Source: a halophilic archaeon (GTDB lineage: Archaea; Halobacteriota; Halobacteria; Halobacteriales; Haladaptataceae). Taken from it: a stretch of DNA of 64,000 nucleotides. The position numbers were made by a program, and so were the translations under genes. This document shows, in pieces, positions 54,415 to 62,713 of the stretch; within the stretch, counting starts at the first letter, position 1; each line of letters starts with the position of its first letter. Location of the stretch: assembly GCA_003298465.1 (NCBI GenBank), contig QNGA01000016.1, forward strand, positions 1 to 64,000. The letters are read 5' to 3'. The notes under the pieces were generated by a model, which had not been told where the DNA came from, did no database searches, and worked only from the letters and a program-made list of their open reading frames with translations.

Positions 54415-54695
54415 GTGGAGAACACGTGGCAGAGCGGGTTTCGAACGCAACGCGAGGAGGGTCACGATATCGGCCTGGACGTCGAAGGGACGCTCCCGGA
54501 GTGGCTCGACGGCACGTTCGTCAGTAACAGTCCGGGGCAGTTCGGGAGCTAGGAACCCCTCTCCAACACTGGTTTGACGCGCTGGCGATGTTACGTGGGT
54601 TCCGAATCGACGACGGGTCTGTGGCTCATCCTGTCCCGAGAGCTTACACTGCTCTTCGGGCCTACTCACTGTGGTACTCCCGTTGCCCACAGTAA
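54415..54695 (+). pseudogene. carotenoid oxygenase N-terminal remnant
   Basis: Two plus-strand frames encode successive pieces of a carotenoid (15,15'-type/RPE65-like) oxygenase N-terminus. The first (from about 54415) is GFRTQREEGHDIGLDVEGTL, then PEWLDGTFVSNSPGQFGS, ending in TAG at 54550. The second frame (about 54555) gives TPLQHWFDALAMLRGFRIDD, then GSVAHPV, ending in TAA at 54693. Intact homologues read GPGQFEVGG..LRHWFDGLAML. The rest of the roughly 480-residue enzyme, with its four Fe-binding His, is missing. Confidence 0.7.
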
Positions 54696-54723
54696 TTACA
54701 AGCCGTTTTGCCCATTCTCTAGT

Positions 54724-55515
54724 ATGGATCGAAAAGAGCTGGTCGTTCGAGCGGCGTCGGCTGGCGCAGTACACGCTCTCGAACGGTTTCAGACGGAGCT
54801 GGAGGTGTCGACGAAAGACTCGAAGATGGACTACGTGACTGAGGCAGACACCCAGACCCAACGTCGGATTATCGGGATGATCACCGACGAATTTCCGGAC
54901 GACACGATCGTTGGTGAGGAGGAAGACGCACTGAAAGAGATTCCCGAGCGTGGTACGAGTTGGGTGATCGACCCTATCGATGGCACGACGAACTTCGTAC
55001 GCGGCATCCAGCTATGGGCGACGAGCGTCGCAGTCGTCCGCGACCAGGAGCCGATCGCAGCGGCAAACGTCGTCCCTGCAGTGGAGGAGCTGTACGCAGC
55101 GAGTGCCAACGGAGCCATCAAAAACGGAGCGTCGATCACGGTCAGCGAAACGCAGTCCCTCGATGGTGGGGTCGTCGCTCCGATTCTCCCTTTGAGAAAC
55201 AACAGCCAAGACGGATTTCCTCAAGTGTTGCGGGAAATCGCCACGGTTTGTGGTGATCTCCGACGGTTGGGATCTGCACAGGCGACGCTTTCGGTCGTTG
55301 CAACCGGTGCACTGGACGCAGCCATCGGCGTCGGTGACCCTAACCCGTGGGATACGGTGGCTGGCGCGTACATGGTCGAACAGGCCGGTGGACGAGTAAC
55401 CGACGTCTTCGGCGAGCCGTGGACGCCGTCGAGCCGGGGCATTATTGCGACAAACGGCGTTTTACACGCGGACATCGTCGCAGCCGTTCAGCGGTCGCTG
55501 AACGGAGAGCCGTAG
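54724..55515 (+). CDS. inositol monophosphatase family phosphatase
   Basis: 263 residues from ATG 54724. Metal-binding motifs are GEEE (64-67), DPIDGTTNFV (83-92) and NPWDTVAGAYMVEQAGGRVT near residue 205. These bind Mg2+ in IMPase/FBPase (IMPase superfamily) proteins. Possible substrates are myo-inositol-1-phosphate, fructose-1,6-bisphosphate or NADP phosphatase-type molecules. The longer frame from 54574 runs through the carotenoid-oxygenase relic and is rejected. Stands alone. Confidence 0.92.
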   Translation: MDRKELVVRAASAGAVHALERFQTELEVSTKDSKMDYVTEADTQTQRRIIGMITDEFPDDTIVGEEEDALKEIPERGTSWVIDPIDGTTNFVRGIQLWATSVAVVRDQEPIAAANVVPAVEELYAASANGAIKNGASITVSETQSLDGGVVAPILPLRNNSQDGFPQVLREIATVCGDLRRLGSAQATLSVVATGALDAAIGVGDPNPWDTVAGAYMVEQAGGRVTDVFGEPWTPSSRGIIATNGVLHADIVAAVQRSLNGEP

Positions 55516-55595
55516 TAATACCCGGCGAGGGATTACACTCCCGTCGCGCTCTCGCCTGTTGCAGTGTCGCGTGACGCGGTACTATCGCCCGAACA

Positions 55596-55838
55596 CTATT
55601 CCGTGATTATGAGCATGCCGTCGTTAGTGGTGATGTCGGTCGCTTCAGTCGGGCGGTCGAACTCGAACTGGCGGTCTCCCGCGACGACGATAGCCGTCTC
55701 GCCGACGATATCGAGAGATGCCTCAACGTCGGGGCCAAAGTCAACGGTGATGACGCTCTCCTCTTCGTACTCACGACGCGTTATCGTAATATCGTCCTGT
55801 TCGTCCGCGGCGGACTGGAGCTGGTAGGGAACTTCCAT
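55596..55838 (-). CDS. DUF7127-type small haloarchaeal protein
   Basis: 80 residues with the haloarchaeal DUF7127 pattern: VITVDFGPDVEASLDIVGET, then RQFEFDRPTEATDITTNDGM and LIITE. The beta-rich fold resembles alpha-crystallin/Hsp20-like small proteins but is not identical. Acidic, cytoplasmic. No partner is visible. Function unknown. Confidence 0.8.
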   Translation of the reverse strand: MEVPYQLQSAADEQDDITITRREYEEESVITVDFGPDVEASLDIVGETAIVVAGDRQFEFDRPTEATDITTNDGMLIITE

Positions 55839-56213
55839 ACGAGACCTTGGTCCGTATCGAACCTAAGCACTCTGCCCGTCATCCGACAGAACACCCGTGT
55901 TGAACGAGCAGCGTCGTTCGTCGGCAGTTTCCACAGGAGCCCCCCCGTCTGTCTCTCGTCACGCCAACACCGCCTCCGATACGGGGATAGATATCGCTCT
56001 CGTAGGCGCTCGAGCGGTCGCTGACGATATGCAGAGCTACAGCAACCGTTCATCGGTACGCCGATATACGCATCTCTCCACGGTTCGCTAACGGCGCTAA
56101 GTCAAACTGTTGAGCGATATCGCAACTGTCCGCGGGCGACGTCGCCGGCATCTATCGGCGGCTTTGCTGTGGTGATGACGCCGACGAACGCCTCGTCGAG
56201 TCGGTCGATGAGG
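55839..56213. other. intergenic, nothing recognised
   Basis: No gene supported. Frames in this stretch are short and show no domains. Confidence 0.4.
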
Positions 56214-56535
56214 TCAGCAGTCACCTCCGCCGACACTCGTCGACCGCGCAGAGAGCGTCGTGGAGGTAATCGTACAACGCAGCGAACACCGTCGTGTCCT
56301 CATCGACCTAGTCGAGTTCGCAGCCGTCGCGACGGAATCCCATGACCTACACGCGACCGGCGTGCTTTGCACGAGCGATGTCAAGTGCCTCTTCTCGTAC
56401 GACCTCCCCCGTCTTTTCGTCGAGCCATTCGAGTGGTTGTTCAGTCCGTTTCTCAGAGTCGTCTCGTCCTGCTCGCTCCAAAACGCGTCGTCCCTGGGAG
56501 TAAGACGCTTCGTGCTGTAAGTCGTACTCTGCGTC
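56214..56535 (-). pseudogene. degenerate coding tract with in-frame stops
   Basis: One minus-strand frame reads EYDLQHEASYSQGRRVLERA, then EQPLEWLDEKTGEVVREEAL, DIARAKHAGRV, a TAG, VMGFRRDGCELD, a TAG, and VDEDTTVFAALYDYLHDALC before a final TGA. It is protein-like on both sides of the stops, so it looks like a decayed gene of an unrecognised family. A competing shorter frame is Ser/Thr/Arg-rich and less protein-like. Confidence 0.35.
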
Positions 56536-57396
56536 ATGACGACTGAATCAGAGGAGCCGTTCGAACTTCCGCCGGAGTCGCACGTCGGATCGGTTGCACT
56601 CCAAATCGGCTCCCTCGACAACGTCCTCCCATTCTATCGCAATGGTATCGGGTTCGACGTCGAGCGCGACGGAGACGACGCCAGACTGATAGCTGGCGAC
56701 CAACCGCTCCTAGTACTTCACGAGGAATCTAACGCTCCAGAGCGCCCGCCTGCGGCAGCTGGTCTCTTCCATGTGGCAATGCGTGTTCCCGACCGAGGTA
56801 CGCTGGCCGACGTTCTCAATCGAATTCGGAAAAGCGATGTCACCTTGCTGGGTACATCTGATCACCTCGTTAGCGAGGCGCTCTACCTCCGCGACCCCGA
56901 AGGAAATGGCATCGAAGTGTACTGTGACCGCCCCCAAAATGAGTGGCCACGGACCGCCGACGGTGGTATCGAGATGGACACCCTCCCACTCGATCTCGAC
57001 GATCTGAGCGAGGAAGGATCAACAACGCCCTCATTTCCGGCCGGCGTCGACATCGGACACATCCATCTAGAGGTAACTGATCTCCCACGCTCGGAAATAT
57101 TTTACCGGGATACGCTCGGGCTTCGAGTACAGACACGATACGGTGACGAGGCCACGTTCCTTGCAGCAGGCAACTACCACCACCACGTCGGACTCAATAC
57201 GTGGAACCACCGCCAGTCGCCAACGGCCGATACACGTGGCCTTGACTGGTTTCAACTCGTCGTCCCCGATACCAAGATAGTCGAGGTCACTCGTCGACGA
57301 CTACATAGCGATGACTATCAGACCACTACTATCGACGGTGGAATCAGTGTCTCGGATCCAGACGGCATTCAGGTCCGACTGACGGCTGAGGGGTGA
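56536..57396 (+). CDS. VOC family (glyoxalase / extradiol dioxygenase-like) protein
   Basis: 286 residues with two vicinal-oxygen-chelate modules, each of two beta-alpha-beta-beta-beta units. The first: VGSVALQIGSLDNVLPFYRN, FHVAMRVPDRGTLADVLNRI and LRDPEGNGIEVYCDRPQNEW. The second: IGHIHLEVTDLPRSEIFYRD, TRYGDEATFLAAGNYHHHVG and ISVSDPDGIQVRLTAEG. His/Glu ligands typical of CatE-like catechol-2,3-dioxygenase members are present (IHLEV, HHHVGLN). Substrate not known. It may have originated as a ring-cleavage enzyme. Confidence 0.9.
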   Translation: MTTESEEPFELPPESHVGSVALQIGSLDNVLPFYRNGIGFDVERDGDDARLIAGDQPLLVLHEESNAPERPPAAAGLFHVAMRVPDRGTLADVLNRIRKSDVTLLGTSDHLVSEALYLRDPEGNGIEVYCDRPQNEWPRTADGGIEMDTLPLDLDDLSEEGSTTPSFPAGVDIGHIHLEVTDLPRSEIFYRDTLGLRVQTRYGDEATFLAAGNYHHHVGLNTWNHRQSPTADTRGLDWFQLVVPDTKIVEVTRRRLHSDDYQTTTIDGGISVSDPDGIQVRLTAEG

Positions 57397-57714
57397 CGGA
57401 CTTTTCGCGGAATACGTTCTCGAAGCGGCGACAGTGTCCTATTCGCACCCAGGAGACGCGATTTGTACAAATATCTCTAGGACGTCCAATCGCTCGCAGA
57501 AGTTACTCTACTCGCTGCTCTGCATTCCGCTTCTCTTTTCCGAGGTATCTGTCTCGAATTTCATTGTCGTGATCTTGACGCTGGCCTTGAGGTCGCTGAT
57601 CAAGCCATGGAAAACTAAACCTGAGATATTGCATAGGTACAGGCCACCCTAATTAGCAATCAACATAGTGGTCTCAGGGATCAACTTGGTCGTCTCGTCT
57701 ATCAGTGAGCATTC

Positions 57715-57888
57715 CTACGGGTCCTCGTTGATCGGCTCGTCACGGGCATTCCGAATCCGGTCGAAATAGAGTTCGTGTCCCTGTATGGCGAGAATCACTT
57801 TGTGGAGTGCTTGGAGGACTGTAATCCTGAATGCAAGTTGGAGACCGAGTTTGCGTACCGCGACGCGTTCGGTCTTGCCGCAACACAT
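57715..57888 (-). pseudogene. possible protein fragment (57 aa)
   Basis: The frame reads MCCGKTERVAVRKLGLQLAF, then RITVLQALHKVILAIQGHEL and YFDRIRNARDEPINEDP. The helix-rich basic composition resembles the end of a transposase or other DNA-binding protein, but no family could be confirmed and no upstream continuation was found. Possible mobile-element remnant. Confidence 0.25.
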
Positions 57889-58035
57889 AATTCATGTACG
57901 GAGTCATCACAACTGGGAAGTGACCGAGATAACAGAGTAAGCAACTCACAGGAGTCGAGGTTGCGTTATTCCTACCTTGTAATTGACTGCTGCCATGATT
58001 AGTATTACATACTCACGTCAATTACTCCGAACATC

Positions 58036-58072
58036 GTATCGCCCCGATACTTTATTTATTCACCAGGTGAAT
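58036..58072. promoter_or_regulatory. two inverted repeats flanking the TATA box of the 58085 gene
   Basis: GTATCGCCCCGATAC at 58036-58050 (arms GTATCG/CGATAC with a CCC spacer), then TATA-like tttattta at 58051-58058, then ATTCACCAGGTGAAT at 58058-58072 (seven-base arms around A). ATG follows 13 bases later. The arrangement suggests an activator site upstream and a repressor site downstream of the TATA box. Confidence 0.5.
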
Positions 58073-58084
58073 CTATTTACACCC

Positions 58085-58333
58085 ATGGCATCAAATAGCA
58101 CAGGCACTCCTCGGCTTCCCCCGCTCGCTCAGGACTCTCTTGACGCCCTTTCTGCGGCTCTCCCGGTAAACGAGAGTTTCAATTACGACCACGCTTATAC
58201 GATTCTTGCCGACGAAGAAGACCTCAGCCAACCAGCGGCTGACGATATCATTGAACGCCTCCTGCTCCGCGGCCATCTCTACGAAGTTGATGGCGAGCTC
58301 CGGCTCACCGAGTGGGCACAAGCGAGCGAATAG
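58085..58333 (+). CDS. small hypothetical protein (82 aa)
   Basis: 82 residues from ATG 58085: LPPLAQDSLDALSAALPVNE, then DEEDLSQPAADDIIERLLLR and GHLYEVDGELRLTEWAQASE. The C-terminal half looks like a winged-helix (helix plus beta-wing, HLYEVDGELRLT), so it may be a small DNA-binding protein. The first-start candidate 57983 lies upstream of the TATA box and is rejected. Its promoter carries two inverted repeats, consistent with tight regulation. Confidence 0.65.
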   Translation: MASNSTGTPRLPPLAQDSLDALSAALPVNESFNYDHAYTILADEEDLSQPAADDIIERLLLRGHLYEVDGELRLTEWAQASE

Positions 58334-58344
58334 GACGGGAGAGC

Positions 58345-58782
58345 TTATCCGGCGACTGCTTCTTCTTCGACAACCTCACCGAATGCCACGTTTGGTTTGA
58401 CTTCAGTGATTTCGACGGTGACGTGGTCGCCTTGGTCGGTCTCAGGTACGATAATCACGTAGCCGCGTTCGACTCGTGCAATGCCGTCGCCTTGACTGCC
58501 AATATCTTCGATCTCAACAACTCGACGGTCACCAACATCGACCGGCGGCCCAGCATCATCATCTGTCTCTGGCTGTGGCTCGCGTGTATCCTGGTCACGG
58601 CTGTCTGTTGGGGTAGTCGACCGGAGTACCGCAACGCGATACACACCATCGGCGTCAACCTCTCCCTTCTCGAGCTCACGTTCCGGGATTGTGATCGTGT
58701 AGTCACCGTCCTGTTCGTCGATATCCGCACTAAACAAACAGAGCAATTTGTCGTCAATCTCCATAGCGATGTCTCGCTCCAT
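58345..58782 (-). CDS. TRAM domain protein
   Basis: 145 residues (or 139 from ATG 58764). The C-terminal 60 residues form a TRAM domain: VGDRRVVEIEDIGSQGDGIA, then GYVIIVPETDQGDHVTVEIT and KPNVAFGEVVEEE. TRAM domains bind tRNA or other RNA; stand-alone TRAM proteins act as RNA chaperones in archaea. The N-terminal 80 residues have ELEKGEVDADGVYRVAVLRS, a haloarchaeal extension. Convergent with the gene at 58085. Confidence 0.87.
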   Translation of the reverse strand: MERDIAMEIDDKLLCLFSADIDEQDGDYTITIPERELEKGEVDADGVYRVAVLRSTTPTDSRDQDTREPQPETDDDAGPPVDVGDRRVVEIEDIGSQGDGIARVERGYVIIVPETDQGDHVTVEITEVKPNVAFGEVVEEEAVAG

Positions 58783-59152
58783 TTTTCACACCACTAACAG
58801 TACCTTGAGTCCACCGATTCACACGAATCACGCCCCTCATCCAGCAGCGCATTCCATCTCTCCATATCCAAGACGCTACCGTCGTTGCTTCCACCGCTCC
58901 ACTGACCGTATACTCATCTCCGGCCACAACTGCGGTGGCCGGTACTTGCTCTCCTCCTGCTGGCTGGTAACCGATAGCAGCCGATACAACTGCCGTACTA
59001 ACCAGTAGCCGTCCGGCGTCAGTCCCAAACTGTGTCAATTCAGGACGCCCACAACCGCGATCGAGACGTGGTTTGCATTAGGAACGAGTACCTATTCCAT
59101 CGGGTCCGTCCGACAATCGGGTTCAGCAACTGCTATCTCACACTGTCAGTCA
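58783..59152. other. intergenic, no reliable gene
   Basis: A minus-strand frame at 58754-59038 overlaps the TRAM start and has an Ala/Val-rich stretch but no recognisable domain. Considered doubtful. Confidence 0.4.
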
Positions 59153-59233
59153 TTACGCCATGAAGAGAAGGAAGGCACTGAGTGCAAGACTAATGAGGCT
59201 AATCCAAAGACCAACGACGGAGGGTTTTACCAT
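59153..59233 (-). CDS. possible 26-residue membrane peptide
   Basis: ATG 59233 to TAA 59153-59155 encodes MVKPSVVGLWISLISLALSA then FLLFMA: a basic N-terminus followed by one transmembrane helix. Small haloarchaeal membrane proteins of this kind exist, and the composition is unlike chance GC-rich sequence. No promoter or ribosome-binding site was confirmed. Confidence 0.4.
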   Translation of the reverse strand: MVKPSVVGLWISLISLALSAFLLFMA

Positions 59234-59454
59234 TTGATAGACCGTTCACGACGGTGCGTGATTAGATATGACGAGTAGGTTGAGCCCCAGAGCAATCGTG
59301 CTTGATGTAGCCGACCACTGTCACGTCGTCGCCAAGTGCTGCTCGCTGTAGCGTCTGGTGCCAAGCGAGAGTGTTTGGGATAACGGCTGTAGAAGTGAGG
59401 GAGATCTCGTTATACTGTCGAAGTAGGTATGCTACCGCTTTCTTGCTCGATGCT

Positions 59455-59736
59455 TCAAATTAGTTCAAATGAGTCAGTATCTGCAGCTGTGATTGCAACG
59501 ATCTGGTTTGCAAGCGTCACGGTCTGGGTTAGTTCTACGATTGTCACTCCCTCGTCAGAAGCTTGAACCTCAAATCCGACACCGTTCGCGGCTTCGTGAG
59601 CTATAATATACCATGGAAGGAGGTAGGGAACGCTGAGACGACGTTCCTCGATTTGATATCGAAGTACGTCGCAGTCATCGCCGCTGAACGGTGCGACCAG
59701 TACATCGATGTAATTGTTTGTAACTATCCTAGACAC
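59455..59736 (-). CDS. hypothetical protein (93 aa)
   Basis: 93 residues, GTG start. The composition is protein-like, with VDVLVAPF-style strands (NYIDVLVAPFSGDDCDVLRY) and a C-terminal strand-rich segment (VTIVELTQTVTLANQIVAIT). No domain recognised. Lower-GC context. Could be a real lineage-specific gene. Confidence 0.4.
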   Translation of the reverse strand: MSRIVTNNYIDVLVAPFSGDDCDVLRYQIEERRLSVPYLLPWYIIAHEAANGVGFEVQASDEGVTIVELTQTVTLANQIVAITAADTDSFELI

Positions 59737-59948
59737 ACGAACGAGTACTCTGGCGTCTACGTGTTCAATTTTATCTCACTCAGTAGCATGGAACACCGCA
59801 GTTGATCGCCACATATATCGTACTCACCGCAAGTACGACCATCGCACTGTGTCGGTTACTTGCTCCCAGGGCGTCTGCGAGAAGACCGTCGGCAAGACCG
59901 TTCGCTCACTCCGAACGGAATATGTGACTAGGGATACACCGGTGAGTT

Positions 59949-60707
59949 ATGACCATGAAAGATCGCTTGCAGTCGACGGACACGCTCTTTCGCATCCTTG
60001 AAGTGCTCCGCAAGCGCGACGGGACGGGCGTGACCGCACTCGCCGAGGAACTCGGACTCGCGAAGAGCAGCGTACATGCCCACTTGTCCACACTAAAGGC
60101 GCATCGGTACGTCGTACAGGACGGATCGACCTACTACGTCGGCAATCGGTTTCTCCAGTTAAGCGAGTACGCTCGGACTCGGCGGGAAGACTACGAACTG
60201 GCGGCCGACCTCGTCACACAGTTGTGCGAGGAGACTGGTGAGCGAGCCCAGTTCATTGCCGAAGAGCACGGAAAGGGCATCTACCTCTACTGCGAGGGCG
60301 GTGAGCGCGCTGTTCACACCGAATCTGGCGTCGGCCGGGAGGTATTCCTGCACTCGACTGCCGCGGGCAAGGCCATTCTTGCAGAGCTTCCTGACCAGCG
60401 TGTTGACGAAATCTTAGATACTTGGGGACTCCCCGCTCAGACCGACGAGACGATAACTGACGCGGACGAGCTCCGCGAGGAGTTGGCGGTGATTCACGAC
60501 CAAGGCTATTCGAAGAACCGTGGGGAGAACATCGACTCGCTCAATGCTGTCGGCGTCGCTGTCACTCGCCCGGACGGCTCCGTCAGCGGCGCGTTTAGCG
60601 TTTCTGCACCTGCCAATCGCCTCCAAGGAGACCGGCTTAACAACGAGTTCCCCGAACTACTCCTCGGCGTCGCGAACGAACTTGAACTCAACATCGCCTA
60701 CTCGTGA
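59949..60707 (+). CDS. IclR family transcriptional regulator
   Basis: 252 residues. The N-terminal winged helix reads LFRILEVLRKRDGTGVTALA, then LGLAKSSVHAHLSTLKAHRY. The IclR ligand domain follows (about 80-250; FIAEEHGKGIYLYCEGGERA, REVFLHSTAAGKAILAELPD, NIDSLNAVGVAVTRPDGSVS). IclR proteins control catabolic operons, usually responding to a substrate or intermediate. It reads in the same direction as the acyl-CoA operon starting at 60897 and is its likely regulator. Confidence 0.93.
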   Translation: MTMKDRLQSTDTLFRILEVLRKRDGTGVTALAEELGLAKSSVHAHLSTLKAHRYVVQDGSTYYVGNRFLQLSEYARTRREDYELAADLVTQLCEETGERAQFIAEEHGKGIYLYCEGGERAVHTESGVGREVFLHSTAAGKAILAELPDQRVDEILDTWGLPAQTDETITDADELREELAVIHDQGYSKNRGENIDSLNAVGVAVTRPDGSVSGAFSVSAPANRLQGDRLNNEFPELLLGVANELELNIAYS

Positions 60708-60896
60708 TTGCGGGCCGTTCGATCATAACGAACACCTCCCGCCACAGCGCTGTCAGTCAATTTCCGGGAACATGACCGTTGAGCGCCTCATGGGTTAGTT
60801 TCGGACGTCTGTACCGTTGATCGCTACCGATATTGCAGTTCGGTCTGTTCGGTAGTCTTGATACTTTATCGTGATCAACCGCCAGATATCACGTGT

Positions 60897-62102
60897 ATGT
60901 TGACCAGTGGGCGGGACATCGTCACACTCGATGAGCGGCAGCGGTTAGTCCGCAACCGTATTCGCGATCTCATAGAGGAGTACGACGACGAGTACTGGCG
61001 TGATCGAGACGCTAAAGGGGAGTATCCCCACGGGTTCGTCAACACTATCGCCGAGGAAGGGTGGCTTGGAATTCTTCTTCCTGAAGCATACGGTGGGAAG
61101 GGATTCGGAACTGAAGAGGCTGTAGTAATGATGTATGAGATCGCCAGAAGCGGTGCGGGGTTTAGCGGTGCGCAGACGATTCACGCCGCTATCTACAACT
61201 CAACGCCGATCGTAAAGTACGGTAGCGAGGAACTCAAAGAAGAACTCCTCCCACAGGTCGTGAACGGTGACGCGTGGATCCAGTGTTTCAGCCTTACTGA
61301 ACCGAAGGCAGGATCCGAATCAACTGCGATCAGCACTTGGGCCGAACGCGACGGGGATGAGTACGTGATCAACGGCGAAAAGCTCTGGACCTCCCGCATC
61401 GATATCAGTGACTACCTCGTACTGGCAGCACGCACCACGCCATACGACGAGGTTGAGAAGAAGACGGAGGGCGTCTCGTTGTTCCTCGTCGATATCGAGC
61501 GTGGGATTGAAGAGGGAAGCATCGAGGTAGAGGAGATAGAGAAGACCGTCAGCGGCGTAATTAGTTCCTTCCGCATTACCTACGACGACCTTCGTATTTC
61601 TGCTGATCGGCTGATCGGAGTGGAGGACGAGGGATTTTATCAGGTGCTGGACGGCCTCAACGAGGAGCGGTTGGTCATCGCCGCCGAGACGGTGGGTCTC
61701 GGCGAACTCGCTATCGAGAAAGGCGTCGCTTACGCGAACGATCGTGAGGTGTTCGACCGGTCCATTGGAAAGAACCAAGCGATCCAGCATCCGCTGGCCG
61801 CAGCGTTTGCCCGAGTTCAGGCCGCAAAGCAGTTTACGTTCAACGCGGCGACACAGACAAACGACGCAGATCGGAAAGCGATCGGAGCACGGGCGAACAC
61901 CGCGAAGTACCTTTCCGCCGAGGCTGCTTTCGAGGCCGCGGACGCTGCTGTACAGGCTCACGGCGGTCGCGGTGTAGCCCGCGAATACGATGTCGAGCGG
62001 TATTTCCGCGAAGCACGGCTCACCCGTCTCGTCCCTATCACCCAGGAACTGGCATTAAACTACTTGGGGGAAAACGTGCTTGGACTCCCTCAGTCATACT
62101 AA
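60897..62102 (+). CDS. acyl-CoA dehydrogenase with IVD-type catalytic Glu position
   Basis: 401 residues from ATG 60897, about 32 bases after a TATA-like tactttatc. The three ACAD domains are intact (helical N-domain; beta-domain with FSLTEPKAGSESTAIST and YVINGEKLWTSRID; helical C-domain). At the end, where short/medium-chain enzymes carry the catalytic Glu (EGT), this reads LVPITQELALNYLGENVLGL, so that Glu is absent; a Glu pair in LNGLNEERLVIAAETVG (256-257) matches the isovaleryl-CoA-dehydrogenase-type position. A branched or C5 acyl-CoA substrate is therefore plausible. The neighbouring genes share this direction. Confidence 0.92.
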   Translation: MLTSGRDIVTLDERQRLVRNRIRDLIEEYDDEYWRDRDAKGEYPHGFVNTIAEEGWLGILLPEAYGGKGFGTEEAVVMMYEIARSGAGFSGAQTIHAAIYNSTPIVKYGSEELKEELLPQVVNGDAWIQCFSLTEPKAGSESTAISTWAERDGDEYVINGEKLWTSRIDISDYLVLAARTTPYDEVEKKTEGVSLFLVDIERGIEEGSIEVEEIEKTVSGVISSFRITYDDLRISADRLIGVEDEGFYQVLDGLNEERLVIAAETVGLGELAIEKGVAYANDREVFDRSIGKNQAIQHPLAAAFARVQAAKQFTFNAATQTNDADRKAIGARANTAKYLSAEAAFEAADAAVQAHGGRGVAREYDVERYFREARLTRLVPITQELALNYLGENVLGLPQSY

Positions 62103-62137
62103 CGACTACATATCACAATCACGATTCCAATCAAACC

Positions 62138-62713
62138 ATGACAGCAAACAACGACTCAGACAGCTCCGACGACTCTGACCGGCGACTCGCTTCCGGATGG
62201 GACGGCCGATACTACGAGGACTTCAAGGTCGGCGACATCTATAAGCACCCCTATGGTCGGACCGTCACTGAGACCGACAACGTCTGGTTCACAAACGTGA
62301 CGATGAATCTCAACCCGATGCACTTCAACGAGGCGTACGCCGCCGAGACCGAGTTCGGCGAACGCCTCGTGGACGGTACGTTCGTCATTGCGCTTGCGGT
62401 CGGGATGAGTGTCATCGACGTCTCCGCGAACGCGACTGCGAACCTCGGGTACGATGATATACGCCACCACGCGCCCGTGTTCCACGGCGACACCATCTTC
62501 GCCGAGAGCGAGGTCCTCGATAAGCGCGAGAGCGACTCGCGCGACCATGTCGGTATCGTCACCACCGAACTCCGTGTGTACAATCAAGACGACGACCTCG
62601 TGCTCTCGCTCGAACGTACACCGATGGTACTCAAACGCGAGTACGCTCAACCGAACGCTGCTCGACCGCCCGGCTGGATTGAGGGCGTCGGCACCCAACC
62701 CGAAGACCTATGA
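62138..62713 (+). CDS. MaoC-family enoyl-CoA hydratase (mesaconyl-/itaconyl-CoA hydratase-like)
   Basis: 191 residues. The hot-dog MaoC motif reads TNVTMNLNPMHFNEAYA; the usual catalytic GD-x-NP-x-H has Asn where Asp is common, as in some mesaconyl- and itaconyl-CoA hydratase relatives. FGERLVDGTFVIALAVGMSV and FHGDTIFAESEVLDKRESDS are also typical. Preceded by the acyl-CoA dehydrogenase (35 bases) and overlapping the CoA-transferase by four bases (ATGA), so it is co-translated. Its small size (about 160-190) matches single-domain hydratases. Confidence 0.88.
   Translation: MTANNDSDSSDDSDRRLASGWDGRYYEDFKVGDIYKHPYGRTVTETDNVWFTNVTMNLNPMHFNEAYAAETEFGERLVDGTFVIALAVGMSVIDVSANATANLGYDDIRHHAPVFHGDTIFAESEVLDKRESDSRDHVGIVTTELRVYNQDDDLVLSLERTPMVLKREYAQPNAARPPGWIEGVGTQPEDL

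Larger units (their letters stand above)
57397..58084. other. gene-poor stretch
   Basis: No convincing complete gene in 688 bases. AT content is higher than in the first 20 kb. A 57-residue minus-strand frame (57715-57888) looks like a protein fragment. The right end holds the promoter and inverted repeats of the gene at 58085. Confidence 0.4.

Noticed and set aside
58754..59038. 94-residue minus-strand frame overlapping the TRAM gene start
   Set aside because: An Ala/Val-rich start is suggestive, but no domain is seen and it overlaps the TRAM gene by 29 bases.
60717..60733. GTTCG...CGAAC inverted repeat after the IclR gene
   Set aside because: Only five-base arms with a seven-base spacer; common by chance in GC-rich DNA and not well placed for the acyl-CoA operon promoter.
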